Shown piece after piece: positions 1-8,394 of a stretch of 64,000 nt of DNA. The notes under the pieces are model-generated. The model was not told the origin of the DNA. It was given only the letters and a program-made list of their open reading frames with translations, and made no database searches. The DNA is from Micromonospora lutea (GTDB taxonomy: Bacteria > Actinomycetota > Actinomycetes > Mycobacteriales > Micromonosporaceae), in assembly GCF_016863535.1 (NCBI RefSeq), contig NZ_BOPB01000013.1, forward strand, positions 1-64,000. The letters are read 5' to 3'. The position numbers and the translations under genes were made by a program. How positions within the stretch are numbered: the first letter of the stretch is position 1; each line of letters begins with the position of its first letter.

Positions 1-1
1 T

Positions 2-637
2 CAGGGCTACGGGTCCGGTCAGGGCTACGAAACTGGCCGGCGCTACGGCGAGTCCTACGACCCCGGCGGCGGTAGGTACCACGCGACCGGACCGGGACCG
101 GCCCCGCAGGCACCGGACGCCTGGACGCAGTCCGTCCGCGAGGACGATGCAGAGACCGGGTACGCCGGCACACCCACACCCCCGCCGGAGCGCCGGCGCG
201 GCCGGATGCTCGTCGTCGTGGCGGCCGTGCTGGTGCTGGTGCTTGGCGGTGCGACCGCGTTCTATCTGGTCGGGCAGGACGACGAGACACCCACCCCGGT
301 GGCCGCACCGACCGAGGAGGTGGTGCCCGCGCCGGACGGAGAGGACGAGGAGACTCCGCCCGACGAGCCGACCTCCGTGTCCTCCGCCGACCCTCGCTTC
401 GTGCAGGCGGGGCAGTGTGTACGCAATGACGCAACAGCTGGCGGCAAGCCCAAGCTGGTACTGAGCGACTGTGCACCGAGGTCGTACGAGGTGCTGCGAC
501 GCTTCGACGGCAAGACCAGCGGCGAGCGGGACGCCGAGAAGAAGTGTGCTGCGGTGGACGGCTACACCAACTGGTACTTCTACGACAGTGAGCTGGACTC
601 CCTCGACTTCGTGCTCTGCCTCAAGCAACGCGACTGA
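2..637 (+). CDS. Membrane-anchored LppU/SCO3897-like protein, 5' end outside window
   Basis: The reading frame is open from the first bases, so the true start lies upstream of the window. The visible part begins with a Gly/Tyr/Gln/Pro-rich, probably disordered stretch of about 65 residues. An Arg-rich stop-transfer segment and one hydrophobic helix follow near codons 69-90. After an acidic Pro/Glu/Thr linker comes a small C-terminal domain of about 85 residues with four cysteines (QCV, DCA, KKC, LCL). A cytosolic tail, one membrane helix and a small Cys-containing outer domain match the LppU/SCO3897 type of actinobacterial surface protein, whose function is not established. The call rests on general resemblance. 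A perfect hairpin follows the stop codon. Confidence 0.7.
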   Translation, partial: QGYGSGQGYETGRRYGESYDPGGGRYHATGPGPAPQAPDAWTQSVREDDAETGYAGTPTPPPERRRGRMLVVVAAVLVLVLGGATAFYLVGQDDETPTPVAAPTEEVVPAPDGEDEETPPDEPTSVSSADPRFVQAGQCVRNDATAGGKPKLVLSDCAPRSYEVLRRFDGKTSGERDAEKKCAAVDGYTNWYFYDSELDSLDFVLCLKQRD

Positions 638-649
638 CGACCGATTCCC

Positions 650-693
650 AAAACTAGTGCTGTCTAGCGTCCAAGCTAGACAGCACTAGTTTT
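650..693 (+). terminator. Perfect 18-bp inverted repeat, probable terminator
   Basis: Arms at 650-667 and 676-693 are perfect complements (AAAACTAGTGCTGTCTAG and its reverse complement) with an 8-nt loop. A run of T closes the right arm, so it fits an intrinsic terminator for the LppU-like gene. The arms are AT-rich and contain CTAG, which is rare in high-GC actinomycetes. Confidence 0.7.
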
Positions 694-771
694 TGGTCGA
701 GGGCAACACGCCGATGCCACCGTCTATCCATATCTAGCCTCTTCTCTAGACAGCCCGATACTCTGCGATGC

Positions 772-2013
772 GTGGATCCGGTCCGCAACCCGTACGCCCC
801 AGGCGCCGGCCAGCGTCCGCCCGAACTCGCCGGGCGGGGGCGGGAGCTGGACGTCTTCGACATCGTGCTGGAACGCATCGCGCGGGGCCGACCGGAACGC
901 AGCCTGATGCTCACCGGGCTGCGCGGCGTCGGCAAGACCGTCCTGCTGAACACGCTGCGCTCCCAGGCGATCAACCGGCTCTGGGGCAGCGGCAAGATCG
1001 AGGCCCGACCGGATCAGTCGTTGCGCCGACCGATCGCCGCCGCCCTGCACATGGCCGTCCGGGAGTTGGCACCGAGGCACCGGGCACCGGAGCGGATCGA
1101 CGCCTTCCTCGGGGTGCTCAAGGCCTTCGCCCAACGTGGCGCTCCGACCGGTCAGGGCAGGTCCGCGCCGAAACTGCGCGACCGTTGGCAACCCGGGATC
1201 GACGTGCCGGCGGCCAGCGGCCGGGCCGACTCCGGTGACATCGAGATCGACCTGGTCGAGTTGCTCACCGACGCCGCCTCGGTGGCCAGCGACGTCGGCA
1301 CGGGCGTCGCCATCTTCATCGACGAGATGCAGGATCTCGGGCCGGAGGACGTCTCCGCGCTCTGCGCCGCCTGCCACGAACTCTCGCAGCTCGGCGCGCC
1401 GCTGATCGTGGTCGGTGCCGGCCTGCCGCACCTCCCAGCGGTGCTGAGCGCGGCCAAGTCGTACTCCGAACGACTGTTCCGCTACCAGCGCATCGACCGT
1501 CTCGACCGGATCGCCGCCGACCACGCACTCTGCGCGCCGGCCGAGCGGGAGGATGTCGAGTACGAGGCGAAAGCCCTCGACCTGCTCTACGAAAAGTCCG
1601 GCGGTTATCCGTACTTCGTGCAGGCGTACGGGAAGGCCACCTGGGACCACGCTCCCCGGTCACCGATCACCCCGGCCGACGTACGCGTGGCCGCGCCGGA
1701 GGCCGAGGCGGAGTTGGCTGTCGGCTTCTTCGGCTCCCGCTTCGAGCGGGCCACTCCCGCCGAGCGGGAGTATATGCGGGCGATGGCGACGCTCTCGCTG
1801 GTCGAAGGGGAGACTGACGGCGGCGGTCGGGACGACATGGATGCGGCTGTACCGACCGCTGAGATCGCCCGAGCGCTCGGCCGTAAGCCCGCCAGCCTCT
1901 CCCCAGCCCGGGATGCGTTGATCAAGAAGGGTCTGATCTACTCCGGGGAACGCGGCACGGTCGCCTTCACCGTCCCGCACTTCGGCCGCTACCTGCGCAC
2001 CCAACCCGCCTGA
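772..2013 (+). CDS. AAA+ family ATP-binding protein
   Basis: Predicted 413-residue cytosolic ATPase. The Walker A motif GLRGVGKT is at residues 49-56, and a Walker B-like FIDEMQDL is near residues 181-188. A C-terminal winged-helix-like portion (EIARALGRKPASLSPARDAL) is compatible with an Orc1/Cdc6-like or STAND-type P-loop ATPase. The start is GTG 772; no obvious Shine-Dalgarno sequence precedes it, and the region upstream is AT-richer with several CTAG motifs. The gene stands alone, facing the leftward DUF397 gene across a terminator. Many actinomycetes carry orphan ATPases of this kind, and the substrate or partner cannot be read from the sequence. Confidence 0.8.
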   Translation: MDPVRNPYAPGAGQRPPELAGRGRELDVFDIVLERIARGRPERSLMLTGLRGVGKTVLLNTLRSQAINRLWGSGKIEARPDQSLRRPIAAALHMAVRELAPRHRAPERIDAFLGVLKAFAQRGAPTGQGRSAPKLRDRWQPGIDVPAASGRADSGDIEIDLVELLTDAASVASDVGTGVAIFIDEMQDLGPEDVSALCAACHELSQLGAPLIVVGAGLPHLPAVLSAAKSYSERLFRYQRIDRLDRIAADHALCAPAEREDVEYEAKALDLLYEKSGGYPYFVQAYGKATWDHAPRSPITPADVRVAAPEAEAELAVGFFGSRFERATPAEREYMRAMATLSLVEGETDGGGRDDMDAAVPTAEIARALGRKPASLSPARDALIKKGLIYSGERGTVAFTVPHFGRYLRTQPA

Positions 2014-2157
2014 ACGAGATCGTCAACGCTCGGGGCGCTTGTGGCACCACAGCAACTCCGGCCCCGGCGTGTCGGACAGCTGCGCTGCCACAGACCCGAC
2101 TGCCGGCACGGCCCGGCCGGCGGCAGGGATCGTGTGCAGTCGCTCTTGGACTGCGAG

Positions 2158-2184
2158 AAGCCCTCGGCCGGTGGCCGAGGGCTT
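2158..2184. terminator. Bidirectional hairpin terminator
   Basis: A 12-bp perfect stem (AAGCCCTCGGCC at 2158-2169 with its complement at 2173-2184) and a 3-nt loop lie between the convergent ATPase and DUF397 genes. Confidence 0.65.
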
Positions 2185-2198
2185 TCCTGTGAGGTGCG

Positions 2199-2399
2199 TC
2201 AGGCGGTCGGGCGGGCTGCCTTCGCCAGCTCGACGAAGCCGCGCCACGCCGCCGGCTGGAAGCTGAGCGTGCCGCCGTCACGGTCCTTGGTGTCCCGGAC
2301 GAGAATGGCACCGGGGAGGTTGTCGGCGACCTCGACGCAGTCACCGCCGTTGTTGCCGCTCTTGCTGCTCTTGCGCCACTGCGCGCCGGTCATGTCCAT
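2199..2399 (-). CDS. DUF397 domain protein
   Basis: Small 66-residue protein with the hallmarks of DUF397: WRKSSKSGNNGGDCVEVA at residues 8-25, then LVRDTKDRDGGTLSF and AWRGFVELAK. In actinomycetes these proteins are typically encoded beside an HTH-DUF5753 regulator and are thought to work with it. The best-known examples are in Streptomyces developmental loci. Here the gene overlaps the end of that regulator by 10 bp and is read in the same direction, so the two are co-transcribed. The size is normal for the family. Confidence 0.88.
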   Translation of the reverse strand: MDMTGAQWRKSSKSGNNGGDCVEVADNLPGAILVRDTKDRDGGTLSFQPAAWRGFVELAKAARPTA

Positions 2400-3121
2400 G
2401 CTGCTGCCGCTTCCCTGATGAGGTCCAGGGACTGCGTCCGTGACAGCGCCTCACCACGGATGCGTTCCCACCTGCGACCCAGGGTAGCAATTTCCGCAGC
2501 CTGATCGATGATCTGTGATTCTGCCTGGCTGTCGACGTGACCGAGCACGCTGCCGTCGTCCAGCTCGGCGAGGGTGAAGGGCCCGCCCAGACCGGGATAC
2601 ATCCCGACCGACGCGGGCACGACATGGATCGCCGTGGTGGGCTGCGCGCCGCACGCCGCCAGGTGCTCGCACTGCTCACGCATCAGCGCCCGGTCCCCGT
2701 AGGCGGACCGGCGCAGCACCAGCTCGTCCAGCACCACGACCAGCATCGGCGGGTTCTCCCGCCGCAGGATGGCCTGCCGCTGGAGGCGCGCCTCCACCAG
2801 CCGCCCGACGTCGTCATTGGTCAGCGTCTCCCCGGCCAGCGTCGCCCGTGCGTACGCCTCCGTCTGGAGCAGGCCCGGCACCCACGCCAGCTGGAAAGCG
2901 CGCAGCGCCACCGCCTCGCGCTCGATGTCCACCCAGCGCCGGAACCACGCCGGCTCGCGCCGCTTGAGGACGTCCGGCCACAGCTCGGTCACCTCGCGAC
3001 CGAGCACCTCGGCGACCCGCCGACGGGTCTGCGGACGCGGAATGCGTCCATGGCTTGCCCACCGGGCGGCGGTCTTCGGGTCGACGCCGACCTGTGCCGC
3101 AAGGGTGTCGGCGGGTGATCC
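2390..3121 (-). CDS. HTH-DUF5753 transcriptional regulator, apparently 5'-truncated
   Basis: The coherent product begins at an incomplete helix-turn-helix (SPADTLAAQVGVDPKTAARW, then RRRVAEVLGREVTELW). It runs into a DUF5753 ligand/partner domain starting at EPAWFRRWVDIEREA and ending at the DUF397 gene. Family members are usually about 270-290 residues and begin 10-15 residues before the SPAD segment. No ATG, GTG or TTG in this frame lies just upstream of the HTH. The frame stays open to 3445, but the added residues are Arg/Ser/Gly-rich and look like antisense translation. The first in-frame alternative start is a GTG inside the HTH (codon before LGREV). The gene is therefore probably decapitated, or it uses a distant or unusual start. 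It pairs with the DUF397 gene. Confidence 0.7.
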   Translation of the reverse strand, partial: GSPADTLAAQVGVDPKTAARWASHGRIPRPQTRRRVAEVLGREVTELWPDVLKRREPAWFRRWVDIEREAVALRAFQLAWVPGLLQTEAYARATLAGETLTNDDVGRLVEARLQRQAILRRENPPMLVVVLDELVLRRSAYGDRALMREQCEHLAACGAQPTTAIHVVPASVGMYPGLGGPFTLAELDDGSVLGHVDSQAESQIIDQAAEIATLGRRWERIRGEALSRTQSLDLIREAAAAWT

Positions 3122-3303
3122 GCGAGCTGATCGATCGACACCCGCCGCACGGCTGGACGTGGATCGACTGCTACCAGCTCGACCGGCACGGGGACGCGAT
3201 CGCGAAGCGACAGTTGTTCGTGATGCCGGCGAGGCTCCGCCCGGTGCACGTCCCACCGGTCCCGTACGCCGCACGACGCACCCCGGCGAGGGGTGCCCGG
3301 TGA
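3115..3303 (+). CDS. Small hypothetical protein, possible remnant of a larger gene
   Basis: A 62-codon frame starts at GTG 3115, with an AAGGGTG-like purine stretch 8-14 nt upstream. Its first 40 residues (IRELIDRHPPHGWTWIDCY, then QLDRHGDAIAKRQLFVMPA) read like real protein: balanced composition, Trp/Tyr/Cys content and no antisense bias. I do not recognise a family. The start abuts the decapitated end of the leftward HTH regulator, so this may be the 3' part of a longer gene joined there by deletion. Confidence 0.45.
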   Translation: MIRELIDRHPPHGWTWIDCYQLDRHGDAIAKRQLFVMPARLRPVHVPPVPYAARRTPARGAR

Positions 3304-3351
3304 GCCGTCCGCACGCGGCACACCCGTACCGTCCGGCGCGTGCCGGCCAGG

Positions 3352-3897
3352 TCAGACCCGCGACCAGGGCGGCGGAAAGACCACCTCGCCCTGCGGCGGT
3401 GGTGGCTCGCCGCTGGTCGCCGGTGGCAGCACCAGTGCCTGCCACGGCTCACCGAGGCCGGACCACGGGCTGGTCAGGCCCAACTGGTCCGCCCGACTGA
3501 AACCGAAGCGTCGGTAGTAGGCCGGGGCGCCGAGCACCACCACCAGCCGCTCGCCGAGTTCGGTCGCCGCCTCCAGAGCGGCCTGCACCACGGACGTGCC
3601 GAGCCCGATCCGCTGCCGGTGCGGTGCCACCGCCACCGGGCCCATCGCCAACGCCGGTGTGGTGGCCGTGACCGACTTGACCCGCACCCGGGTGAGCAGG
3701 GCGCAACCGACGATCTCACCGCCGTACTCGGCCACCATCGCCAGCTCCGGCAACCACGCGTCGCTGCCACGCAGCTCGTCGACGAGGCGTACCTCCGGCG
3801 GGACGGCCACGTCGGGCCGGGCGAAGGCTGCGGCCAGCACCCGGCGGATCGCGCCGGTGTCGGCCGGGTCCTCGGGTCGCAACCGCAGGGTCGTCAC
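3352..3897 (-). CDS. GNAT family N-acetyltransferase (YhbS-like)
   Basis: Single-domain GCN5-related acetyltransferase of 181 residues, expected to transfer acetyl from acetyl-CoA to an unknown amine. The pyrophosphate-binding motif is QRIGLGT at residues 95-101, after MGPVAVAPH. A later VLGAPAYYRRFGF segment is typical of the YhbS group. The start is GTG 3897; the reading frame is otherwise compact. It is monocistronic as far as can be seen, lying between the small remnant gene and the divergent doxX-like gene. Confidence 0.85.
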   Translation of the reverse strand: MTTLRLRPEDPADTGAIRRVLAAAFARPDVAVPPEVRLVDELRGSDAWLPELAMVAEYGGEIVGCALLTRVRVKSVTATTPALAMGPVAVAPHRQRIGLGTSVVQAALEAATELGERLVVVLGAPAYYRRFGFSRADQLGLTSPWSGLGEPWQALVLPPATSGEPPPPQGEVVFPPPWSRV

Positions 3898-4022
3898 GCG
3901 GCGTAGGGTACCCCGGAAGGCACGTCCATCCGAGACGGTCTTCGAACCCGGCGCGGCCTGACGCGACCACCCGATCGATCGACATACCCCGTTGCGGGGC
4001 GTAGCAGCGCCGGAGACAGGGT

Positions 4023-4580
4023 ATGACTGTATTCATGACGCCCGTACGATCCCTCGCCCGCGCCATGCTGAGCGGCATCTTCGTGATCAGCGGCGCCCGC
4101 AACTTCGCCAACCCCGGCCGCCTGGTGCCCGCCGCGAAGCCCGTCACCGATCGGGTGACGCCGTGGCTGGAGCGGGCGCATCCGCGGATCCCCACGGAAA
4201 CTGAGACCCTGATCCAGGCCAACGGGGCCGTGCAGGTAGGTGCCGGGCTGATGCTGGCCACCGGGCGGTTCAGCCGGCCAGCGGCCCTGGTGCTGGCCGG
4301 CACGCTGATTCCGGTCACCCTCGCCGGACACCCCTTCTGGCGCAACGACGACCCGGCCACGAAGCACAACAACCAGATCCACTTCCTGAAGAACCTCGGT
4401 CTCTTCGGTGGGTTGCTGCTCGCCGCCGCCGACACGGAGGGTAAGCCCGGGCTGCGCTGGCGAGCCGGTCACCGGATCGGCCACTCCCGACGGTCGGTAC
4501 GCCGTGCCGTCCGGACCGCCCGCCGGGAGGCCCGGATCGCCGTACGGTCTGCCGCCACCGCTCGGCGACTCCCCGGCTGA
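4023..4580 (+). CDS. DoxX family membrane protein
   Basis: A 185-residue integral membrane protein with three or four hydrophobic helices (about residues 9-28, 70-102 and 119-137). Family features include the early GIFVISGARNF segment and TLAGHPFW followed by NNQIHFLKNLGLFGG. The C-terminus is an Arg-rich cytosolic tail of about 40 residues. DoxX-like proteins are linked to redox and sulfur stress functions in several bacteria, but a specific role cannot be assigned here. The ATG at 4023 is followed by a second ATG at 4035, so the start is ambiguous by four residues. Confidence 0.82.
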   Translation: MTVFMTPVRSLARAMLSGIFVISGARNFANPGRLVPAAKPVTDRVTPWLERAHPRIPTETETLIQANGAVQVGAGLMLATGRFSRPAALVLAGTLIPVTLAGHPFWRNDDPATKHNNQIHFLKNLGLFGGLLLAAADTEGKPGLRWRAGHRIGHSRRSVRRAVRTARREARIAVRSAATARRLPG

Positions 4581-4713
4581 GCTGCGTTTCGCCCGTCCTC
4601 CACCCCCACCAAGGCCGCGAATCACCTGAACCGCCCGGTAGGCGTTAACGCGGTGGAAATGTCAAAAGAATGTGTGGGATCGGACACGGTCGCATAACGC
4701 GGGAGGCACTGAC

Positions 4714-6228
4714 GTGAGGCGCCGTTCTAGGCTCCGTACCGGACCTGGACGGGTAGGACGACCTTGGTACGGGGGTGGCCACGCCATGCCGACGATCGTC
4801 GGTAAAGGGCTGGATCGCCTCGCCACAGTCCGTCGCGTAACGCGTGGGATCGATCGTAGGACAGTCGTACGGACCGGCATCGTCGCCGCTGTCGCCTACG
4901 CCGCATGGCTTGCCATCGGCACTTTCGGGCGTCCGTACAACTTCTTCGACATGAAGATCTACCACGGCGCGGTGGTCTGGTGGGCGAGCGGTCATGAGCT
5001 GTACGAGTTCGTCGCGCCCGACACAACCCTCGGCTTCACCTACCCGCCGTTCGCCGGGCTGGCCATGCTCCCCATGGCGCACCTACCGGTGACCCTGGCA
5101 GGCATGGTCAATGCCGTGGTCAGCATCGCCGCGCTGGCCGTGGTGCTGGCCGCGCTGCTGCGCCCGATCGTGGACCGGTTGGGCTGGCCACTGTGGTACA
5201 CGGTGGCCATCGCCACGCCGCTCGCCGTCGCCATCGAGCCCACCCGGGAAACGCTCGGCTACGGCCAGGTCAACCTGCTGCTGTTCGCGCTGATCCTGGC
5301 CGACCTGATCGCCCTGCGCTGGCGGTCACGTCGCGGCACCCACCAGGCCGAGGAGGACGGTCCGCTGCTGCGGTTCGTCTACGGTGGTGCCTGGGCCGGT
5401 GTGGGCATCGGCCTGGCCACCGCCGTCAAGTTGACCCCAGCCCTGTTCATCTTCTACCTGATGATCACTCGACAGTGGCGGGTGGCCGCTACCGCCATCG
5501 GCACCGCTGTCGCAGTGACGATCGGCAGCTTCGGCATCGTCGGGGCGGAGTCCCGCGACTACTTCGGCAGCGTGCTGTGGCAGACCGAGCGGGTGGGTGC
5601 CGCCGACATGACACCCAACCAGTCTCTGGCCGGCCTGCTGGCCCGGCTCTACGACTCGATCGAGACCCCGGGCCTGCTCTGGCTCGCCTTCTCGGTGCTG
5701 GTGCTGGCGCTCGGCCTGTCCCGGGCGTCCAACGCCCACGCCGACGGCGACGAGCTGACCGCATTCACGCTGGTGGGCCTGACCGCCAACGTGATCAGCC
5801 CGATCTCCTGGACGCACCACCTCGTCTGGGTCATCCCGGCGATCATCGTCCTCGGTGACGCCGCGATCCGCAGGCATGACGCCAGCCGGGGGCCGGTGGG
5901 GCGCGCCACGTCAGGGGCGTACGGCGGGCCGCCCGGAGTGTCCACACTCCGCTCGCCGATCTGGTACCCGACCCTGACCGGGTTCCGCCACGGCATCGCC
6001 GCCATCGGCCTCTACCTGCTCTTTCTCATCTCCCCGATCTGGCCGTACGAACACCAGCTGCCGGAGGTCTCCCACTACCAGGACGGCCTGTTCGGCGCGT
6101 TGATGGAGAACTCCCTGGCGCTGGCGCTGATCGTGCTGGTGGCCGCACTGCCCTGGCGGCCCGGCGCGGAGCCCGCCTTCCACACCGACCGGGCGGCACG
6201 CGCCGCGATGCTGCACGGACGGCGGTAG
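4714..6228 (+). CDS. GT87 (DUF2029) polyprenyl-phosphate-dependent glycosyltransferase
   Basis: Polytopic GT-C glycosyltransferase of about 504 residues, probably an alpha-mannosyltransferase using a polyprenyl-phosphate sugar on the outer face of the membrane. The first extracellular loop carries the expected acidic motif (FFDMKIYHGAVVWW) after helix 1. Later FTYPPFAGLAMLPMAHLP and ETLGYGQVNLLL are characteristic of the DUF2029 family. I chose GTG 4714 because GGGAGG lies 7-8 nt upstream. ATG 4786 is the alternative and would remove 24 residues. It is transcribed alone, convergent with the molybdenum cofactor operon only 4 bp from the moaE stop. Confidence 0.85.
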   Translation: MRRRSRLRTGPGRVGRPWYGGGHAMPTIVGKGLDRLATVRRVTRGIDRRTVVRTGIVAAVAYAAWLAIGTFGRPYNFFDMKIYHGAVVWWASGHELYEFVAPDTTLGFTYPPFAGLAMLPMAHLPVTLAGMVNAVVSIAALAVVLAALLRPIVDRLGWPLWYTVAIATPLAVAIEPTRETLGYGQVNLLLFALILADLIALRWRSRRGTHQAEEDGPLLRFVYGGAWAGVGIGLATAVKLTPALFIFYLMITRQWRVAATAIGTAVAVTIGSFGIVGAESRDYFGSVLWQTERVGAADMTPNQSLAGLLARLYDSIETPGLLWLAFSVLVLALGLSRASNAHADGDELTAFTLVGLTANVISPISWTHHLVWVIPAIIVLGDAAIRRHDASRGPVGRATSGAYGGPPGVSTLRSPIWYPTLTGFRHGIAAIGLYLLFLISPIWPYEHQLPEVSHYQDGLFGALMENSLALALIVLVAALPWRPGAEPAFHTDRAARAAMLHGRR

Positions 6229-6232
6229 ACGG

Positions 6233-6652
6233 TCAGGGGCAGTTGACCCACTCCTCGGTGCCGTCGGCGAAGACCTGCCGCTTCCAGATCGGCAACCGGG
6301 CCTTCGCCTCGTCCACCAGGCGGGCGCAGGCAGCGAACGCGGCGGCCCGGTGGGCGGTGCTGACCGCCGCCGCCAGGGCCACGTCGCCGATGGCCAGTGG
6401 ACCGACCCGGTGTGACACCGCCACGGCGTACACGTCGGGATCGGCGGCGATCTCGGCGGCGACCTCCTGAAGCACCTTCTCGGCGTTCGGGTGGCCTTCG
6501 TACTCCAGGCTGACCACCGACCGTCCGTGGTCGTGATCGCGCACCACTCCGGCGAACGAGACCACCGCGCCGGCCCGACGGTCGGCGACCGCCGCTTCGT
6601 GGGCAGCCAGATCCAGTGGCTGGTCGGTGACGTTGCTGATGACGGTCACCAT
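6233..6652 (-). CDS. moaE: Molybdopterin synthase catalytic subunit MoaE
   Basis: Large subunit of molybdopterin synthase, which inserts the dithiolene sulfurs into cPMP using thiocarboxylated MoaD. At 139 residues it has normal family length. It contains VSFAGVVRDHDHG, the HRVGPLAIGD segment and the paired lysines (K117 in DEAKARLP and K124 in PIWKRQ) that match the catalytic lysines of MoaE. Its start overlaps the end of moeA by 7 bp, making it the last gene of the moaC-mogA-moeA-moaE operon. No moaD or moaA lies in this window, so those must be elsewhere. Confidence 0.95.
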   Translation of the reverse strand: MVTVISNVTDQPLDLAAHEAAVADRRAGAVVSFAGVVRDHDHGRSVVSLEYEGHPNAEKVLQEVAAEIAADPDVYAVAVSHRVGPLAIGDVALAAAVSTAHRAAAFAACARLVDEAKARLPIWKRQVFADGTEEWVNCP

Positions 6653-7902
6653 GCTCGCTCCCCAGGTAGCAGCGGCAACGGCACGATCGGGACCCGGTCA
6701 CCGACCGAACCGGTGGTACCGGGACTGATCACCGCGAAGCCGTCCGCGTTGGCGAGCCCACGCAGCATGGCCGAGCCGACGTGCCGAACCGGGTGGGCCG
6801 TCCCGGCGACCCGGTCGAGTCGGACCAGCGCCAGGTGAGTGTGGTCGCCACGACCGGCAACCGGCTCGGCGAGGACGGCGTGCGGAAGCACTGGCAGTGG
6901 CCGACCGGCAAGCCCGGCGAGCAGCGGGGCAACCAGCGACACCAACGCGATGATGGCGGACTGCGGATTGCCGGGCAGCCCGGCCACGAACCGGACCTGC
7001 CCGTCGGGGCCGACCGTCCGGGCCAGCAGCATCGGAAAGCCGGGACGCACCGCGACCGTGTTGACCACGTAGTCGGCGTCCAACGCTGCGAGCGCCGGGT
7101 GCAGATGGTCGACCGGGCCGTGCATGGTGCCACCCGTGGTGCAGACCAGATCGGCCTCGTCCAGGGCGGCACGCAGCGCGGCCACGTGGGCGGGCAGCGT
7201 GTCAGCGACGGGGCCGACGACGTCGTCCGGATCGATCCGGCAGCCGTAACGGCGCAACCAACCGGGAACCGCAGGGCCCAGCGCGTCGCGCACCCGCCCG
7301 GCGCCGGGCGGACCCGCCGTGAGCAGTTCGTCGCCGAAAATCAGCAACGCGGCGCGCGGCTGCCGGCGTACCCGCAGGTTGTCGTGACCGCAGGAGGCGG
7401 CCAGACCGATCACCGCAGGGTCGACAAGTGTCCCGACCGGCAGCAGTTCCTCACCAGCGGTGGCCTCCTCGCCGGGCAGTCGCCACTCCGGCGTGGCGCG
7501 GGGCTCGCCGTCGACCAACCCCTCAGGGGTACGCCTCGACTCCTCCACCCGAAGCACCGCCGAGGCACCCGCCGGCACCATCGCCCCGGTGGCGATCTCG
7601 ACCGTCGTACCGTCCTCGGTCAACGGGGCTGCCGTACCACCCGCGAGGACCCGCCCGACGACTCGCCAAGGGCCGGCGCCACGCACCGCCCAGCCGTCCA
7701 CGCTCGACGTCGGAAACGCCGGCAGGTCGGTCCGGGGCGTGAGCGGGTCGGCGAGGGTGTGCCCATCGGTCTGGGCGAGTGGACGCTCGACGGGGGGCAG
7801 CGCGGCAGCAAGGCCAGCCGCGTGCACCTGGTTGCGCGCCTGCGCCCAGTCGGCCGGTGGTGGCGCGGAGACCTCGTCGGTGGAGGTGGTTTCCGTTCTC
7901 AC
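6646..7902 (-). CDS. moeA: Molybdopterin molybdotransferase MoeA
   Basis: A 418-residue MoeA-type enzyme that inserts molybdate into adenylylated molybdopterin. Visible family features are FPTSSVDGWAVRG near residues 64-76, IATGAMVPAGASAVLRVEE, the MPT-binding-like CTTGGTMHGPVDHL and LPGNPQSAI. Two signatures deviate from the common consensus: TTGGT for TSGGV, and GPVDHL where an aspartate-rich SVGDYD is usual. It may therefore be a divergent MoeA paralogue. The start is GTG 7902, 9 bp after the mogA stop. Confidence 0.9.
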   Translation of the reverse strand: MRTETTSTDEVSAPPPADWAQARNQVHAAGLAAALPPVERPLAQTDGHTLADPLTPRTDLPAFPTSSVDGWAVRGAGPWRVVGRVLAGGTAAPLTEDGTTVEIATGAMVPAGASAVLRVEESRRTPEGLVDGEPRATPEWRLPGEEATAGEELLPVGTLVDPAVIGLAASCGHDNLRVRRQPRAALLIFGDELLTAGPPGAGRVRDALGPAVPGWLRRYGCRIDPDDVVGPVADTLPAHVAALRAALDEADLVCTTGGTMHGPVDHLHPALAALDADYVVNTVAVRPGFPMLLARTVGPDGQVRFVAGLPGNPQSAIIALVSLVAPLLAGLAGRPLPVLPHAVLAEPVAGRGDHTHLALVRLDRVAGTAHPVRHVGSAMLRGLANADGFAVISPGTTGSVGDRVPIVPLPLLPGERAW

Positions 7903-7911
7903 TGGCCGAGC

Positions 7912-8394
7912 CTAACCGGCCGGCGGATGGTCGCCGCCGCGCAACTGGTCGACGGTGTGGGCGAGGATCGGCCCCAGCACGGCGAGGCCGTCCCGCGCCC
8001 CGCCGGTCGAGCCGGGCAGGTTGACTACCAGCGTGCGGCCGGCGACGCCGGCCGTTCCACGCGACAGCGCGGCGGTGGGTACCTTGTCGCGGCTGTGTGC
8101 GCGGATCGCCTCGGCGATGCCGGGAATCTCGTAGTCGAGCAGAGGTCGAGTCACATCGGGAGTGCGATCGGTCGGGGTGATCCCGGTGCCACCACTGGTC
8201 AGGACCACGTCGACGCCGTCCGCCACCGCCATCGAGATCGCCTGGCCGACCGGGTCGCCGTCCGGCACGACCACTGGTTCGTCGACCGTGCAGCCCAACT
8301 CGCGCAGGCCGGCGACCAGGAGCGGGCCGCTGGTGTCGGCGTAGACACCGGCGGCGGCCCGGGTTGAGGCCACCACCACCCGGGCGCGAATCAC
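7912..8394 (-). CDS. mogA: Molybdenum cofactor adenylyltransferase (MogA/MoaB)
   Basis: A 160-residue MoCF-domain protein that adenylylates molybdopterin before metal insertion by MoeA. The diagnostic VLTSGGTGITPTDRTPD lies at residues 64-80, and VNLPGSTGGARDGL near residue 125. The length fits the MogA/MoaB family; sequence alone does not separate MogA from MoaB. Its ATG overlaps the moaC stop by 4 bp, indicating translational coupling within the operon. Confidence 0.93.
   Translation of the reverse strand: MIRARVVVASTRAAAGVYADTSGPLLVAGLRELGCTVDEPVVVPDGDPVGQAISMAVADGVDVVLTSGGTGITPTDRTPDVTRPLLDYEIPGIAEAIRAHSRDKVPTAALSRGTAGVAGRTLVVNLPGSTGGARDGLAVLGPILAHTVDQLRGGDHPPAG

Noticed and set aside
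772..2013. Defence-system reading of the AAA ATPase with the DUF397/HTH neighbours
   Set aside because: No nuclease, toxin or effector is linked; the genes are convergent and separated by a terminator, so they are not an operon.
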